A stretch of DNA of 59,427 nucleotides from Pseudomonas abietaniphila (GTDB lineage: Bacteria; Pseudomonadota; Gammaproteobacteria; Pseudomonadales; Pseudomonadaceae): the NCBI RefSeq assembly GCF_900100795.1, contig NZ_FNCO01000025.1:1-59427 (forward strand), written 5' to 3'. The position numbers and the translations under genes were made by a program. The notes under the pieces were generated by a model. That model was given only the letters and a program-made list of their open reading frames with translations. It was not told the origin of the DNA and searched no databases. This document shows, piece after piece, positions 1 through 8,329 of the stretch. The first letter of the stretch is position 1. Each line of letters starts with the position of its first letter.

Positions 1-110
1 AGCTTATCCACAATTGCTGGGGCAAAAATCAGCAATCCGTCCTGGGTCAATTTTCAATCGGCAGGGTGGGTCAGTTTTAAATCAGCGCCAACAGCGCTAC
101 GCTGTAACTG
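1..110. mobile_element. Possible terminal end of an IS21-like insertion sequence
   Basis: The first 110 bases contain two related motifs in tandem, TGGGTCAATTTTCAATC near 43-59 and TGGGTCAGTTTTAAATC near 67-83, each followed by GC. Reiterated near-identical motifs of this kind occur at the ends of IS21-family elements, and this wording resembles Pseudomonas IS21-like ends from memory. No istA or istB frame is visible because the window begins here. This could equally be a remnant left after a rearrangement. Confidence 0.35.
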
Positions 111-147
111 GCGGCAAGCCAATCCTCTGAGCGGATATCCCCCCTTC

Positions 148-660
148 ATGAATGCTCATGACCAGGAAATGCAGAACAGGCGTCATCCAGTCGATGAGGA
201 TATTGCACTCCAGCGCCAAATCTGGCGCTTCCAGCGGGTGGGTTGGTACGCGCTGGTCGCGGTTGTTCTGCTGACGCTGTTTGGCCTTTTCTCACATGGG
301 TTGCTTAGCTCGACGACAGCAACGTCTGCGCAAAAGGATCTAACGGTGGACTACGAACGGTTCCACCGCAGCGGGGGCGTTAATGCGATGGTTATCCATA
401 GTCGCGGAGAACCCGGTAAGCCTCACACTGTTGTCCTCGGTAACGCCATGATGCAGGGATTCAGCATCGACTCCATTCAGCCTCAGCCCGTCAGCTCAGC
501 GGGTACTCGACAGGGGCTGAGATTGACCCTGATTGGCGATGGGAACGGTGAGAGTGTGCTCTATCTGGCATGGCGAAGTGACGGCTTGGGCCTTTACGAA
601 AGCGACATCTCAGTCGAAGGCGGTGGCCACGTTTCCTTCAACCAATTCATTTACCCGTAG
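148..660 (+). CDS. Hypothetical single-pass membrane protein
   Basis: I do not recognise this 170-residue protein. The first 30 residues are polar and probably cytoplasmic. One hydrophobic helix follows at about residues 32-52. The remaining 115 residues would be periplasmic, rich in beta-type sequence with no cysteines or obvious catalytic motif. The gene ends 10 bases before the YetF-like gene on the same strand, so the two are probably co-transcribed and may act together at the inner membrane. The ATG at 148 is the first start in the frame and has no strong Shine-Dalgarno sequence. The function is unknown. Confidence 0.7.
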   Translation: MNAHDQEMQNRRHPVDEDIALQRQIWRFQRVGWYALVAVVLLTLFGLFSHGLLSSTTATSAQKDLTVDYERFHRSGGVNAMVIHSRGEPGKPHTVVLGNAMMQGFSIDSIQPQPVSSAGTRQGLRLTLIGDGNGESVLYLAWRSDGLGLYESDISVEGGGHVSFNQFIYP

Positions 661-670
661 GTAGAAAAAC

Positions 671-1111
671 ATGGACGCGGTCTTGCGGGCAGGTGCCATC
701 TATATAGCTCTAATGGTGCTGTTTCGAATTTCGGGTCGTCGCTCGTTAGGCGAGATGACTTCATTCGATTTTGTGCTGCTATTGATCATCGGTGAGGCAA
801 CCCAACAAGCACTGTTGGGCGACGATTTCTCGATCACCAATGCCATCCTGGTCATCGTTACGCTTCTGTCCATAGACATCGGTTTTTCCCTCTTGAAAAG
901 ACGCTCGAAGCGCATAGGGAAGTTGATCGATGGAGGGCCCACCATTGTGGTGGAGAACGGCATTTTCTTGCGCCATCGCATGCATGAGTCCAGGGTTCAA
1001 GAAGACGACATCATGCAAGCGGCGCGGCTAGGGCAGGGAGTTGAGAACGTTGACCAAATCAAATTCGCCATCATCGAGCGCAATGGCAAGATTTCGATTA
1101 TCACTCGGTGA
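671..1111 (+). CDS. YetF/DUF421 family inner-membrane protein
   Basis: This 146-residue protein matches the DUF421 (YetF-like) architecture. Two or three N-terminal hydrophobic segments lie within about residues 5-75, including the family-typical FRISGRRSLGEMTSFDFVLL stretch. A small soluble domain follows from about residue 80, with the signature GGPTIVVENG and a closing beta hairpin. YetF-type proteins are poorly understood; the soluble domain is a small beta-rich module, and paralogues in Bacillus are tied to spore germination and stress. Here the gene follows a membrane protein by 10 bases. It heads a group of genes common in Pseudomonas stationary-phase or stress clusters. Length and start fit the short version of the family. 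Confidence 0.85.
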   Translation: MDAVLRAGAIYIALMVLFRISGRRSLGEMTSFDFVLLLIIGEATQQALLGDDFSITNAILVIVTLLSIDIGFSLLKRRSKRIGKLIDGGPTIVVENGIFLRHRMHESRVQEDDIMQAARLGQGVENVDQIKFAIIERNGKISIITR

Positions 1112-1245
1112 GCAGGCCGTTTTCCACAGCAGCGATAGGGCATTCCAGTAACAGGCTGCGGTGTCTCTCCTGAGTGCTTTAGGCGGGCGTCTATGGGCAT
1201 GAGGCCGGCCGCCGATCTGTGATCGCCAGCGCAAGCCCCTATTTG

Positions 1246-1467
1246 CTAACCCTTGCTATGCTCTTCAGAGGTCGGAGGTTCTGCAACACCCCGTGGCCCC
1301 GCGATGCCCCAGATGACCAGGCCAACGACTGGAAGCACCAATAGCAGAATCGCCCATCCGACTTTTGTTCCTGAAGATTTTGTCGTGTGCCAGACACTCG
1401 CGATGGCCCATAGGTCGACCAACAGTACGATCACGGCCAGCGCGGCCCAGAAAAATGTCACCTCCAT
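1246..1467 (-). CDS. PLDc_N-domain small membrane protein
   Basis: This 73-residue protein has two hydrophobic helices, at about residues 3-23 and 35-55, joined by a short basic loop. It ends in a polar tail with the GPRG motif. That pattern fits the phospholipase D nuclease N-terminal (PLDc_N) family of two-helix membrane proteins, which stand alone in many bacteria and have no known catalytic role. The start at 1467 is supported by a strong AAAGGAGGTG Shine-Dalgarno sequence immediately upstream. A longer in-frame start at 1509 lacks such a site. The gene lies directly downstream of the alcohol dehydrogenase on the same strand (20 bases apart), so both may share a transcript. Confidence 0.75.
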   Translation of the reverse strand: MEVTFFWAALAVIVLLVDLWAIASVWHTTKSSGTKVGWAILLLVLPVVGLVIWGIAGPRGVAEPPTSEEHSKG

Positions 1468-1486
1468 CTCACACCTCCTTTGCCAA

Positions 1487-2710
1487 TTACACAGCAGGCA
1501 CAGTCGCAAATGAGTCGATTTCCGGCAGCGCGATATCGCTGCCGCCCGGCGTCAGAATGACCTTACGGCAGTCTTCCTTTTTCTTGTCGAAAATCTTGTA
1601 GCCCTCAGCCGCCTGCTCCAGCGACATGCGGTGGGTAATGATCGCTTCAGGTTCCAGACGGCCCATCTCGATATGCTCAAGCAGTTCCGGGAGGAAGCGC
1701 TGAACGTGCGTCTGGCCCATCTTGAACGTAAGCCCTTTATCGAACGCATCGCCGAAGAGGAAACCGTGGATGAAACCCGAATACACACCGGGAACGCTGA
1801 CCACGCCACCACGTCGCACTGCTGCAATGCATTGGCGCAGCGCTTTACCGCTGCTGCCTTCGAGCTTGAGCGTCGCCAAGACAGCTTCTGTGGTGCTGCC
1901 TTTGGCTTCAAAACCGACAGCGTCGACGACGCCATCGACACCGCGCATGCCAGGCGTCTGGCGGATGATGGTATCCGCCGGGTCGTCGTCTTCATCGAAA
2001 TTGATCGGGATCACACCGTACGTTCGCTGGGCATAGGCGAGGCGGTAGGGGTGATGGTCAACCATGAAGATCCGGTCGGCGCCTAGCATACGAGCGACCG
2101 CAGCGCTGAGAAGCCCGACCGGGCCGGCGCCGTAAATGGCGATGCTTGAGCCTTGACCAATACCGGTATTTGTCACGGCCTGGAACGCAGTGGGGAGGAT
2201 GTCGGAAAGGAACAACACCTTCTCATCGGCCAGCGTCCCCGGCACTTTGAATGGCCCGGTATTGGCTTTTGGCACCCGTACATACTCGGCCTGACCGCCG
2301 GGAATGCCTCCGTACATGTGGCTGAACCCGAACAACGCCGCGCCTGGGGGAATTGCCTTTTTATTGATGATCGCACCGCGTCCGGTATTGGTGGTCTCAC
2401 AGGCAGCATAAAGGTCTTGCTGGCAGAAGAAACAGTCACCGCACGCGATCACGAAGGGAATGACAACCCGATCACCCGGTTGGACAGCCGTCACCGCAGA
2501 TCCCGTCTCCTCGACGATGCCCATGAACTCATGGCCGAAAATGTCACCGTGTTCAACGGTCGGTATCTTGCCTCTGTACAGATGCAGATCCGAGCCGCAA
2601 ATAGCGGTAGCAGTAACGCGCAGGATGATGTCGTCGGCGTCTTGAATCGTGGGGTCTGGAACGGTGTCCACTTTCACGTCATGCGCGCCATGGTAAGTCA
2701 GTGCTCTCAT
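1487..2710 (-). CDS. Zinc-dependent alcohol dehydrogenase, formaldehyde-dehydrogenase-like
   Basis: A 407-residue medium-chain dehydrogenase. The N-terminal catalytic half has AICGSDLHLYRG with the catalytic-zinc cysteine, GHEFMG with the zinc histidine and glutamate, and a structural-zinc loop whose cysteines sit in ACGDCFFCQQ and ACE. The Rossmann half has the dinucleotide motif GAGPVGLL near residue 195 and a following acidic residue in MVDHH suited to NAD. The long C-terminal half with the AVGFEAKG insert is typical of the glutathione-independent formaldehyde/threonine dehydrogenase-like branch. The natural substrate cannot be read from sequence. Neighbouring catalase and ferritin-like genes suggest a role in stress or aldehyde detoxification, which is inference. 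Confidence 0.88.
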   Translation of the reverse strand: MRALTYHGAHDVKVDTVPDPTIQDADDIILRVTATAICGSDLHLYRGKIPTVEHGDIFGHEFMGIVEETGSAVTAVQPGDRVVIPFVIACGDCFFCQQDLYAACETTNTGRGAIINKKAIPPGAALFGFSHMYGGIPGGQAEYVRVPKANTGPFKVPGTLADEKVLFLSDILPTAFQAVTNTGIGQGSSIAIYGAGPVGLLSAAVARMLGADRIFMVDHHPYRLAYAQRTYGVIPINFDEDDDPADTIIRQTPGMRGVDGVVDAVGFEAKGSTTEAVLATLKLEGSSGKALRQCIAAVRRGGVVSVPGVYSGFIHGFLFGDAFDKGLTFKMGQTHVQRFLPELLEHIEMGRLEPEAIITHRMSLEQAAEGYKIFDKKKEDCRKVILTPGGSDIALPEIDSFATVPAV

Positions 2711-2872
2711 ATCGATCTCCGCAGTTTGAAGGGCCTGTAATTAGCGGAGCGGGTATGAGCGCTATTAGTTCATGAAGTTGATAGGCAGCGGGGATCAGCG
2801 GTAGGGCTCGCGAACTGATTTCACGAAGCCTTCAGCTCGCTTGTAAGTATCTGAGACGAAGGTATTGCTCAC

Positions 2873-3406
2873 GTGTCCAAAATCAAGCCAAGCCTAAAAG
2901 AGGTGCGCGTGATGGTCGAGGACATTGTTTACTACCTGAGGCAGCACTCACTCCTGCTGGCAACGGCTGAATCTTGTACGGCGGGCCGGGTAATCGCTTT
3001 GCTTGCCGAGGTTCCTGGTAGCGGCTCACTGGTCGAGTGCGGATACGTGGTTTATTCGCCCGAGGCCAAACAACGGCTGCTAGGGGTTCGTGCAAAGACT
3101 ATTGAGCATTTCAACCTCACCAGTCTTGAGGTGGCCAGGGAGATGGCGCTGGGCGTCCTTCAGGATAGTCCTGCAACGGTCGCCATAGCGACCACTGGAC
3201 TGTGTGGGAATGAGGATGTCGATGGTATCCCTGCGGAAACTGTTTGCTTTGCTTGGGGGTTTCAGAGCGACGGTCGCACAAATGTGTTCGCGCGTAGAGA
3301 GCGTTTCTTTGGGGACAGGAAAGAGATGCAACAAATGGCGGCGCTCCATGCACTCAAGCTTTTGCCTCATTTTCACCAAAGGATGCTCGCAGGCGAAACC
3401 AGCTGA
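2873..3406 (+). CDS. CinA C-terminal domain protein, nicotinamide-nucleotide amidase family
   Basis: The protein of up to 177 residues corresponds to the stand-alone CinA C-terminal domain (PncC-type). Family landmarks are ATAESCTAGRV near residue 30, then PGSGSLVECGYVVYS, and later ATTGLCGNED where classical members have a TGIAGP-like loop. PncC enzymes deamidate nicotinamide mononucleotide in NAD recycling. The altered TGLCGNED loop and the shortened C terminus mean activity is not assured. Two starts are possible: GTG at 2873 or ATG at 2912, the latter preceded by AAGAGG at good spacing. Such paralogues are common in Pseudomonas stress clusters beside catalase and YciE genes, as here. Confidence 0.8.
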   Translation: MSKIKPSLKEVRVMVEDIVYYLRQHSLLLATAESCTAGRVIALLAEVPGSGSLVECGYVVYSPEAKQRLLGVRAKTIEHFNLTSLEVAREMALGVLQDSPATVAIATTGLCGNEDVDGIPAETVCFAWGFQSDGRTNVFARRERFFGDRKEMQQMAALHALKLLPHFHQRMLAGETS

Positions 3407-3433
3407 GCATAGTCTCAGTGCATCTTCACACAC

Positions 3434-3604
3434 TCATTTTGCTGTCGTCTCGCTCTCATTTGCGTGGGGTTGCTCCTCAGATTTGCCTAATACGTAGCAC
3501 GGGTGAAGCTGCCCGTTCGAATGAGTCTTCACTACGACGCTGAGGAGCTTCCCGCCGTCCTGAAGCGTCACATTTGCATCGTTCGCGGATAAGGCGTCAA
3601 TCAC
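3434..3604 (-). CDS. Possible small protein of 56 residues
   Basis: A short open frame reads from a GTG at 3604 to a TGA at 3434. The inferred product begins VIDALSANDANVTLQDGGK and has a balanced, protein-like composition with a cysteine near the middle and a polar, glutamate-rich tail. No ATG or good ribosome-binding site precedes it in frame, and a TAA lies eight codons upstream of the GTG. It could be a real small gene, or the 3' remnant of a frameshifted one. It fills most of the otherwise empty stretch between the CinA-type gene and the DUF2188 gene. Confidence 0.35.
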   Translation of the reverse strand: MIDALSANDANVTLQDGGKLLSVVVKTHSNGQLHPCYVLGKSEEQPHANESETTAK

Positions 3605-3681
3605 GTCGGATGCTTCAGAACATTAAAAAAGCTCTCCCGTGACTGCGGAAAACTCATCCGCACGGGGCAGGCTTCATGCAA

Positions 3682-3909
3682 TCAACCCTTGGTCTTCGCT
3701 GGGTCTGCACTGCGCGGATAGGTACGCTCTTCCTGGATTGTCCCGTCTTCCTTGTGGACTTTGAGCGATGCCGTTTTGTCCGAGAGAAATTCGCCTGCGA
3801 GCATCATGATCTCTGCCTTTGTAGTAGCTGTTTTTGACGCTCGCTGGGCACCCTGCTTTGTCAGCGCCCATCCGCTCTCAGATTTGGTGATGTGATAATT
3901 GTCCACCAT
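3682..3909 (-). CDS. DUF2188 family small protein
   Basis: This 75-residue protein shows the DUF2188 pattern. It opens with a beta strand (NYHITKSESGWALTKQGAQR), has a central helix where family members carry alternating A and E residues, and closes with SLKVHKEDGTIQEERTYP, the family's hallmark VH..DG.I.E..TY segment. These proteins are soluble, of unknown function, and abundant in Pseudomonas stress-related clusters. The ATG at 3909 follows GGGAGAAAC, a usable ribosome-binding site. The gene stands alone between two unrelated transcripts. Confidence 0.85.
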   Translation of the reverse strand: MVDNYHITKSESGWALTKQGAQRASKTATTKAEIMMLAGEFLSDKTASLKVHKEDGTIQEERTYPRSADPAKTKG

Positions 3910-4031
3910 GTTTCTCCCGCGTTGATTGCCACCTAGTTAGGGCTACCCATATTTTAGGCAGCCACTACAGGCCGACCTCAAAAAGGCCGACCCTTTGTGG
4001 TTTTGCGAATTGTCATATCAGCTTTTCGACA

Positions 4032-4547
4032 TCATTTTGCGGCATCGCCGCCATGAGCTTTCGACAGTGCCTGAGCTTCGGACAGATGCGCTTTCAGCTT
4101 TGGCAGCGTCTCAGTTGCAAAGGCTTTCAGATCCGCATCCTTACCGTTTGCAGCTTCTTCTTCGAACAATTTGATCGTGGCTTCATGAGCCTTGACCTGA
4201 TTGTTCGCGTAGGCCTGGTCAAAAGATTTTGCGCTTCGCAGTTCCAGAATCATGGCCTTGGCCTTATCCATCAGCTGGGCGTCATCGGACACTTTCAGGT
4301 TCTTGGAGGTCGCCAGCGTTTTGAGTTTGTCGTTGGCGGCGGAGTGATCCTTGATCATCATTTCAGCGAAGCTCTTCACGTCGGCAGCTGTACCTTTCTC
4401 TTGAGCAAGCTTGCCAGCTTCGACTTCGGCTACACCCTTCGCAGACGCGTCTTCCACGAAGTCATCGTTGTCTTGAGCCGCATAGGCTCCTTGGCTTGCG
4501 ATCCCGATAAGAATCGCCAGCACAGAGGTACGTACTAAGTTGGTCAT
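4032..4547 (-). CDS. Secreted DUF4142 family protein
   Basis: The 171-residue product begins with a clear signal peptide (MTNLVRTSVLAILIGIASQG, cleavage after AYA). The mature part is a four-helix bundle of the DUF4142 type, with the family-typical VEAGKLAQEKGTAADVKSFA and MIKDHSAANDKLKTLA segments where histidine and acidic residues line the bundle. Family members are ferritin-like in fold, periplasmic or exported, with unknown substrate. I chose the ATG at 4547 because the signal peptide starts there and AAAGGAA lies just upstream. A start at 4589 would add 14 polar residues in front of the signal. It is read away from the YciE-like and catalase genes. Confidence 0.85.
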   Translation of the reverse strand: MTNLVRTSVLAILIGIASQGAYAAQDNDDFVEDASAKGVAEVEAGKLAQEKGTAADVKSFAEMMIKDHSAANDKLKTLATSKNLKVSDDAQLMDKAKAMILELRSAKSFDQAYANNQVKAHEATIKLFEEEAANGKDADLKAFATETLPKLKAHLSEAQALSKAHGGDAAK

Positions 4548-4796
4548 TTGATCATTCCTTTGCTGATAAAAGATGGGTGCCCCAGGCACCTGAATCTCGA
4601 CTGGCTAATTTTTTCACGGTTCCGAGAATCTTCATCAACGGTCAGCAAGCGTGTCGGTAACCGTCAAGAAGTGCATTTCGTCGGCGTGCTTCGTGCGCGC
4701 TCGAACGTCCCTCGTTTTTGCAGGGTCGAGTGTTTACTGGCGCGCAGTCGCCCAGTACACCATTGACTAACCCCTTCATTGGATGAGGATGTAATC

Positions 4797-5297
4797 ATGG
4801 CAAGAACCACCGTTGACGATCTGTTTATCCACGAACTGTCCGACGTTTACAGCGCGGAGAAGCAAATCACCAAGGCGCTTCCGCGACTGGCCCGTGCGGC
4901 GACTAACCCTAAACTTTCAGAGGCGTTTACATCCCACCTGGAGGAGACCCAAGGTCAGATCGAACGCATTGATCAACTCGTTGAACAGGCCGGACTGAAG
5001 CTCAAACGCATGAAGTGCGTGGCCATGGAGGGGCTGGTCGAAGAGAGCAAAGAGTTACTCGATGAAATCGAGAAAGGCGAGGTGCTGGACGCAGCGCTGA
5101 TTGGTGCCTGCCAGAAAGTTGAGCACTATGAAATTGCCAGCTACGGCACGCTGATCGCGATGGCCAAACATCTCGGGATGACCGACGCGGCTAACCTTCT
5201 GGCTGAGACGCTGGCAGAGGAGAAGTCGGCTGATGAGAAACTGTCGGCTATTGCTGAGCAGGGCGGGAACCAAGCGGCGACGATGACCAAGAAGTGA
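4797..5297 (+). CDS. YciE/YciF family ferritin-like protein (DUF892)
   Basis: This 166-residue protein is a DUF892 member. The opening TVDDLFIHELSDVYSAEKQI is the family signature and carries the first glutamates of the di-iron type four-helix bundle. Further helices hold HLEETQGQIERID and QKVEHYEIASYGTL, where E, H and Y residues repeat the ferritin-like metal site. YciE/YciF proteins are stress-induced in enterobacteria under RpoS and are often found next to manganese catalase, exactly as here. The start is the ATG at 4797, following GAGGATG. It probably forms a stress unit with the catalase 190 bases downstream. Confidence 0.9.
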   Translation: MARTTVDDLFIHELSDVYSAEKQITKALPRLARAATNPKLSEAFTSHLEETQGQIERIDQLVEQAGLKLKRMKCVAMEGLVEESKELLDEIEKGEVLDAALIGACQKVEHYEIASYGTLIAMAKHLGMTDAANLLAETLAEEKSADEKLSAIAEQGGNQAATMTKK

Positions 5298-5489
5298 GTA
5301 GGGTCTCGTGGGTTTAAGTATTTTTATGAATTTGCAATGGGGCGCATTAGCTTGGCAATACCCCGTTTTTTGCACTAAGTCATGACCGTGCCATAGGCAT
5401 CTAAAGAGAAGTTCGCGTGCAGCCAGTTGCGTGTATTTATGCAGCGAGGATCTGCTCGTCTCATGAAAAGTTCTGATGGGAGAATCACC

Positions 5490-6374
5490 ATGTTTCTTCA
5501 CAACAAACGACTTCAATACACCGTGCGAGTAGCCGAGCCGAACCCCGGTTTGGCGAATCTGCTTCTTGAGCAATTCGGCGGGGCCCAAGGTGAACTTGCA
5601 GCCGCTACCCGCTACTTCACCCAAGCGCTGGCTGAGGAAGATCCAGGCCGCAAAGATCTGCTGCTCGACATCGCGACGGAAGAATTGAGCCACCTTGAAA
5701 TTATTGGCTCGATCATCGTGATGCTGAACAAAGGCGCTAAAGGCAAGATGGCAGAGGGCGTCCAAGAGGAGGGCGAGCTGTACAGAGATATCAATGGTGC
5801 GGGCAATGACTCACACATCACCAGCCTGCTCTACGGTGGGGGTGCGCCATTGGTCAATTCTGCGGGTGTTCCCTGGACGGCGGCCTACATCGATACCATC
5901 GGTGAGCCTACGGCTGATTTCCGCTCGAACATCGCCGCTGAAGCCCGCGCAAAGATCGTCTACGAACGACTCATGAACGTCACTACCGATCCCGGCATCA
6001 AAGACGCTCTCGGCTTTCTGATGACCCGCGAGATCGCTCATCAGTTGTCATTCGAAAAAGCACTTCATTCTATCCAGCCGAACTTTCCTCAAGGAAAGCT
6101 TCCGGGCATGCCTGAGTTCTCTCGCACCTATTTCAGCATGTCCAATGGCGAGCCGAACGTCCGGGGGCCTTGGAACAGCGATGCCGAGTTTGAGTACGTC
6201 GAGAATCCGCATCCAGCTGTAGACGGAGGTGACGGAACGGCGTCGGTGACCCTGAGCGAAGACGACTCCGTAACGCTCACCATGATGAAAGAGCGAACCA
6301 AATCCGACACAGAGAATGATCCGGTGACCGGCGCAGACCTGGGTTCTGGATTGGCCCAGGGAGTCAAGGAGTGA
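5490..6374 (+). CDS. katN: Manganese catalase
   Basis: The 294-residue product is a dimanganese (non-haem) catalase, converting hydrogen peroxide to water and oxygen. The four-helix bundle supplies the metal ligands. FGGAQGELAAATRY and IATEELSHLEIIGS carry the first Glu and Glu-x-x-His pair; AAEARAKIVYE and TREIAHQLSFEKAL carry the second. The C-terminal tail after about residue 240 is polar and repetitive in acidic and threonine residues, as in other KatN proteins. The ATG at 5490 follows GGGAG at correct spacing; in-frame starts further upstream add a non-conserved leader. KatN is usually stationary-phase controlled, and it sits beside its usual partner family YciE. Confidence 0.92.
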   Translation: MFLHNKRLQYTVRVAEPNPGLANLLLEQFGGAQGELAAATRYFTQALAEEDPGRKDLLLDIATEELSHLEIIGSIIVMLNKGAKGKMAEGVQEEGELYRDINGAGNDSHITSLLYGGGAPLVNSAGVPWTAAYIDTIGEPTADFRSNIAAEARAKIVYERLMNVTTDPGIKDALGFLMTREIAHQLSFEKALHSIQPNFPQGKLPGMPEFSRTYFSMSNGEPNVRGPWNSDAEFEYVENPHPAVDGGDGTASVTLSEDDSVTLTMMKERTKSDTENDPVTGADLGSGLAQGVKE

Positions 6375-6443
6375 GCGGCGGTGTGAACGTCCGCGACTGA
6401 TCCGCGCAAGCCGGCATGAATAAACACTGTGAGGGTGACAGCC

Positions 6444-6644
6444 ATGAGTGCATCGACAAAGACCACCATTACGAGCGGCGACGCCGATGGAGCAGAACGC
6501 CAGATAAGCTATGAGGCGTATTTGCGACGCTTCGAGGTTGAAGCGGCGGCCTTCGAAAGGGGGTTCAAAACGGCGTTGTTCATCGAGCAGTTCAAAGCGG
6601 GTTTGCTGCCAAACGCTGATCGCAAAAGCCAACGCCTGCAGTAG
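6444..6644 (+). CDS. Small hypothetical protein downstream of katN
   Basis: A 66-residue protein begins at the ATG at 6444 behind GAGGGTGACAGCC, a good ribosome-binding site. The N-terminal 20 residues are Ser/Thr-rich. The remainder is one or two amphipathic helices with aromatic and charged residues (YEAYLRRFEVEAAAFERGF). I know no family for it. Lying 70 bases after the catalase and before the terminator at 6735, it is likely the last gene of the katN transcript. Confidence 0.55.
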   Translation: MSASTKTTITSGDADGAERQISYEAYLRRFEVEAAAFERGFKTALFIEQFKAGLLPNADRKSQRLQ

Positions 6645-6734
6645 CCGTTCATCTCATTTTGGTAAAAATTCGAAAACGAGATCACTGGTTTATGACTCAG
6701 ATCTTTTGAGTCTCCATTTGTAACTCCTTCACTT

Positions 6735-6760
6735 GCCCGCATTTGATGCGGGCTTTTTTT
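6735..6760 (+). terminator. Rho-independent terminator after the katN unit
   Basis: GCCCGC, a seven-base loop, GCGGGC and a run of seven T form a textbook intrinsic terminator on the + strand, about 90 bases after the last gene of the catalase unit. Confidence 0.85.
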
Positions 6761-6916
6761 GCTCTTCGCAAGGTATGTGTCTTCGGCAAGCCTGCACGCA
6801 CGCGCGAACAGCCACGTGAGAAGTCCTAGGAAGTTGCACCGATGAGGACATGAGCGACGCAGAGGGGAATAATTTGGTCGCCGCAGCTCATCCAACGCAA
6901 CTTTACGTAGAAGCTA

Positions 6917-6943
6917 ACGACCCCGACGTTGTGCCGGGGTCGT
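6917..6943. other. GC-rich hairpin without T-tract
   Basis: ACGACCCCG and CGGGGTCGT are perfect inverted arms around a short loop. No run of T follows on either strand, so it is a weak terminator candidate or another structured element. It lies in the leader region ahead of the DUF6555-like gene. Confidence 0.4.
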
Positions 6944-7084
6944 CTCTGTGTCGCGCCTCCGGCATCGCGGTAAAGCCACACGCCAGTCAGCAGCGGATTG
7001 TCGCCATTCTGCTGTTCAAAAAGGGAATTTTTTCTGTGGCGGACAATCTTTGGCTTATCAGAAGGAGCATGCCAAGGAGTAAAA

Positions 7085-7309
7085 ATGGCTCAGGAAAAAC
7101 ATTACCGCGTCGACTACCTGCTGAATGGGAACTACAAGACCTTTTACATCCGCGCCTCCAAAATGGACAACGCCGAAGCCTGGCATTGGGCGACCGTCGA
7201 CGCTGGTGTGGGGCAGTTGCCAAAGTACAGAACTGACCCGGTTACGAAGCTCAGCAAGCCGCAGGCTGAGAAGCATGGCATCACTGATGTGGAATGGCGC
7301 TCGGCTTGA
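7085..7309 (+). CDS. DUF6555-like small Pseudomonas protein
   Basis: This 74-residue protein has the layout of a small alpha/beta domain. A strand pair comes first (YRVDYLLNGNYKTFYIRAS), then a helix with the memorable NAEAWHWATVDAGV motif, a basic segment and a C-terminal GITDVEW. I associate that combination with the Pseudomonas family DUF6555, from memory and not verified. It has no known function. The ATG at 7085 follows AAGGAGTAAAA, a strong ribosome-binding site. Confidence 0.7.
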   Translation: MAQEKHYRVDYLLNGNYKTFYIRASKMDNAEAWHWATVDAGVGQLPKYRTDPVTKLSKPQAEKHGITDVEWRSA

Positions 7310-7564
7310 GTATCCCTGACGGTCGACCCTCTGCATATTTGGGCAGTTCTGTCTTAAGTCCCCGCCGGTGGTAAGAGGCGACTCTGGGGAATTGGGCCTC
7401 AGCAACATGGGCAGCGTGTGTTTCGATGCTGGACGACCGTCAAGGGTGCTGTGCCCCGAATGTCCACTCGTGGATCCCAAGGGGTTCACTGAATGGAATT
7501 TTTTGCGTCCATCTGTACAAAAGATGTGACTCGCAAATCATTGCTGCAGGCTTACGTACGTTGA

Positions 7565-7807
7565 TCAGAGTTCGCTGACTTCTCCAGTGGCTACGGCCAC
7601 AGAGGCGAGCCCGTTTCCCATATCAGTGATCGAGTTTTGAAAATTGGCGAAACACTGGGAAAGCGATTGCCGTGAGTCGACAGTTTGGTCGCCCGTCAGG
7701 TGCTTTACATGGGCCAACTCGAATTGCTCAAGCTCATTGACCGCATCGCGCAGTGATCGTAGCAAGGACGCGATCTGGGTAATGTGTACTGCGTTGGCTG
7801 AAGTCAT
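7565..7807 (-). CDS. Small helical hypothetical protein, DUF6124-like
   Basis: The 80-residue product is nearly all alpha-helical, with regularly spaced leucines and acidic residues (SLLRSLRDAVNELEQFELAH) and a second helix pair. It resembles the short Pseudomonas DUF6124/DUF3077 group in length and helical character, but I cannot confirm membership. The start at 7807 has GGAG five bases upstream. A longer frame to 7840 is open but less likely. Confidence 0.55.
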   Translation of the reverse strand: MTSANAVHITQIASLLRSLRDAVNELEQFELAHVKHLTGDQTVDSRQSLSQCFANFQNSITDMGNGLASVAVATGEVSEL

Positions 7808-7982
7808 GCGCGCTCCTGGAGATGCGAAGACCGGAAACATTTGGACACCATGAGTTCTTTCGAGTGCGTAGCAAATTGGCTAAACAGACAGCGTATGGTC
7901 GCCAGGCATTTGCCCACTTAAATATCTCGAATCTTCCGGTAACACGAGAGTCCACCATGAACAACAACAAGGAGTTTTCGTC

Positions 7983-8234
7983 ATGGCAATATCACCCCTA
8001 GAGCTGCGCCACATCGTTGAGTGTGGATTTCTGCCCATGCAATGCCGATGCTCGATTGACGAGAGAGGATTTTTATCGATTGATCTGGTCGACCCAGCCT
8101 CTGGCAGGAATCTCGTAGCAGGCGGCATATCGGTTGCTGAACTCAGCACGAGTCGCGCCATTGCGAATTTCATTGCCGAATTGAAGACTAAGGTCGCCTC
8201 CAGCTCCGATGCGAATATCAGAAATACTGCGTAA
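7983..8234 (+). CDS. DUF1652 family small protein
   Basis: The 83-residue protein shows the DUF1652 pattern. It starts with LELRHIVECGFLPMQCRCSI, then a strand pair with LSIDLVDPASGR and the closing TSRAIANFIAELK helix. The family is restricted mainly to Pseudomonas and has no assigned function. A clean AAGGAGTTTTCGTC precedes the ATG. It stands alone. Confidence 0.85.
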   Translation: MAISPLELRHIVECGFLPMQCRCSIDERGFLSIDLVDPASGRNLVAGGISVAELSTSRAIANFIAELKTKVASSSDANIRNTA

Positions 8235-8329
8235 CCGCGCGGTGTACCCAGGTGCTGTGGATAGCTGAGAGAACTTTTGGTTTGGGTACGCTGAGAGTAG
8301 GATCAGGCATCGGCATGGGAGGGAAGGCG

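Noticed and set aside
6850..7236. 128-codon frame overlapping the DUF6555-like gene
   Set aside because: The other frame has a strong ribosome-binding site and family motif; this one does not.
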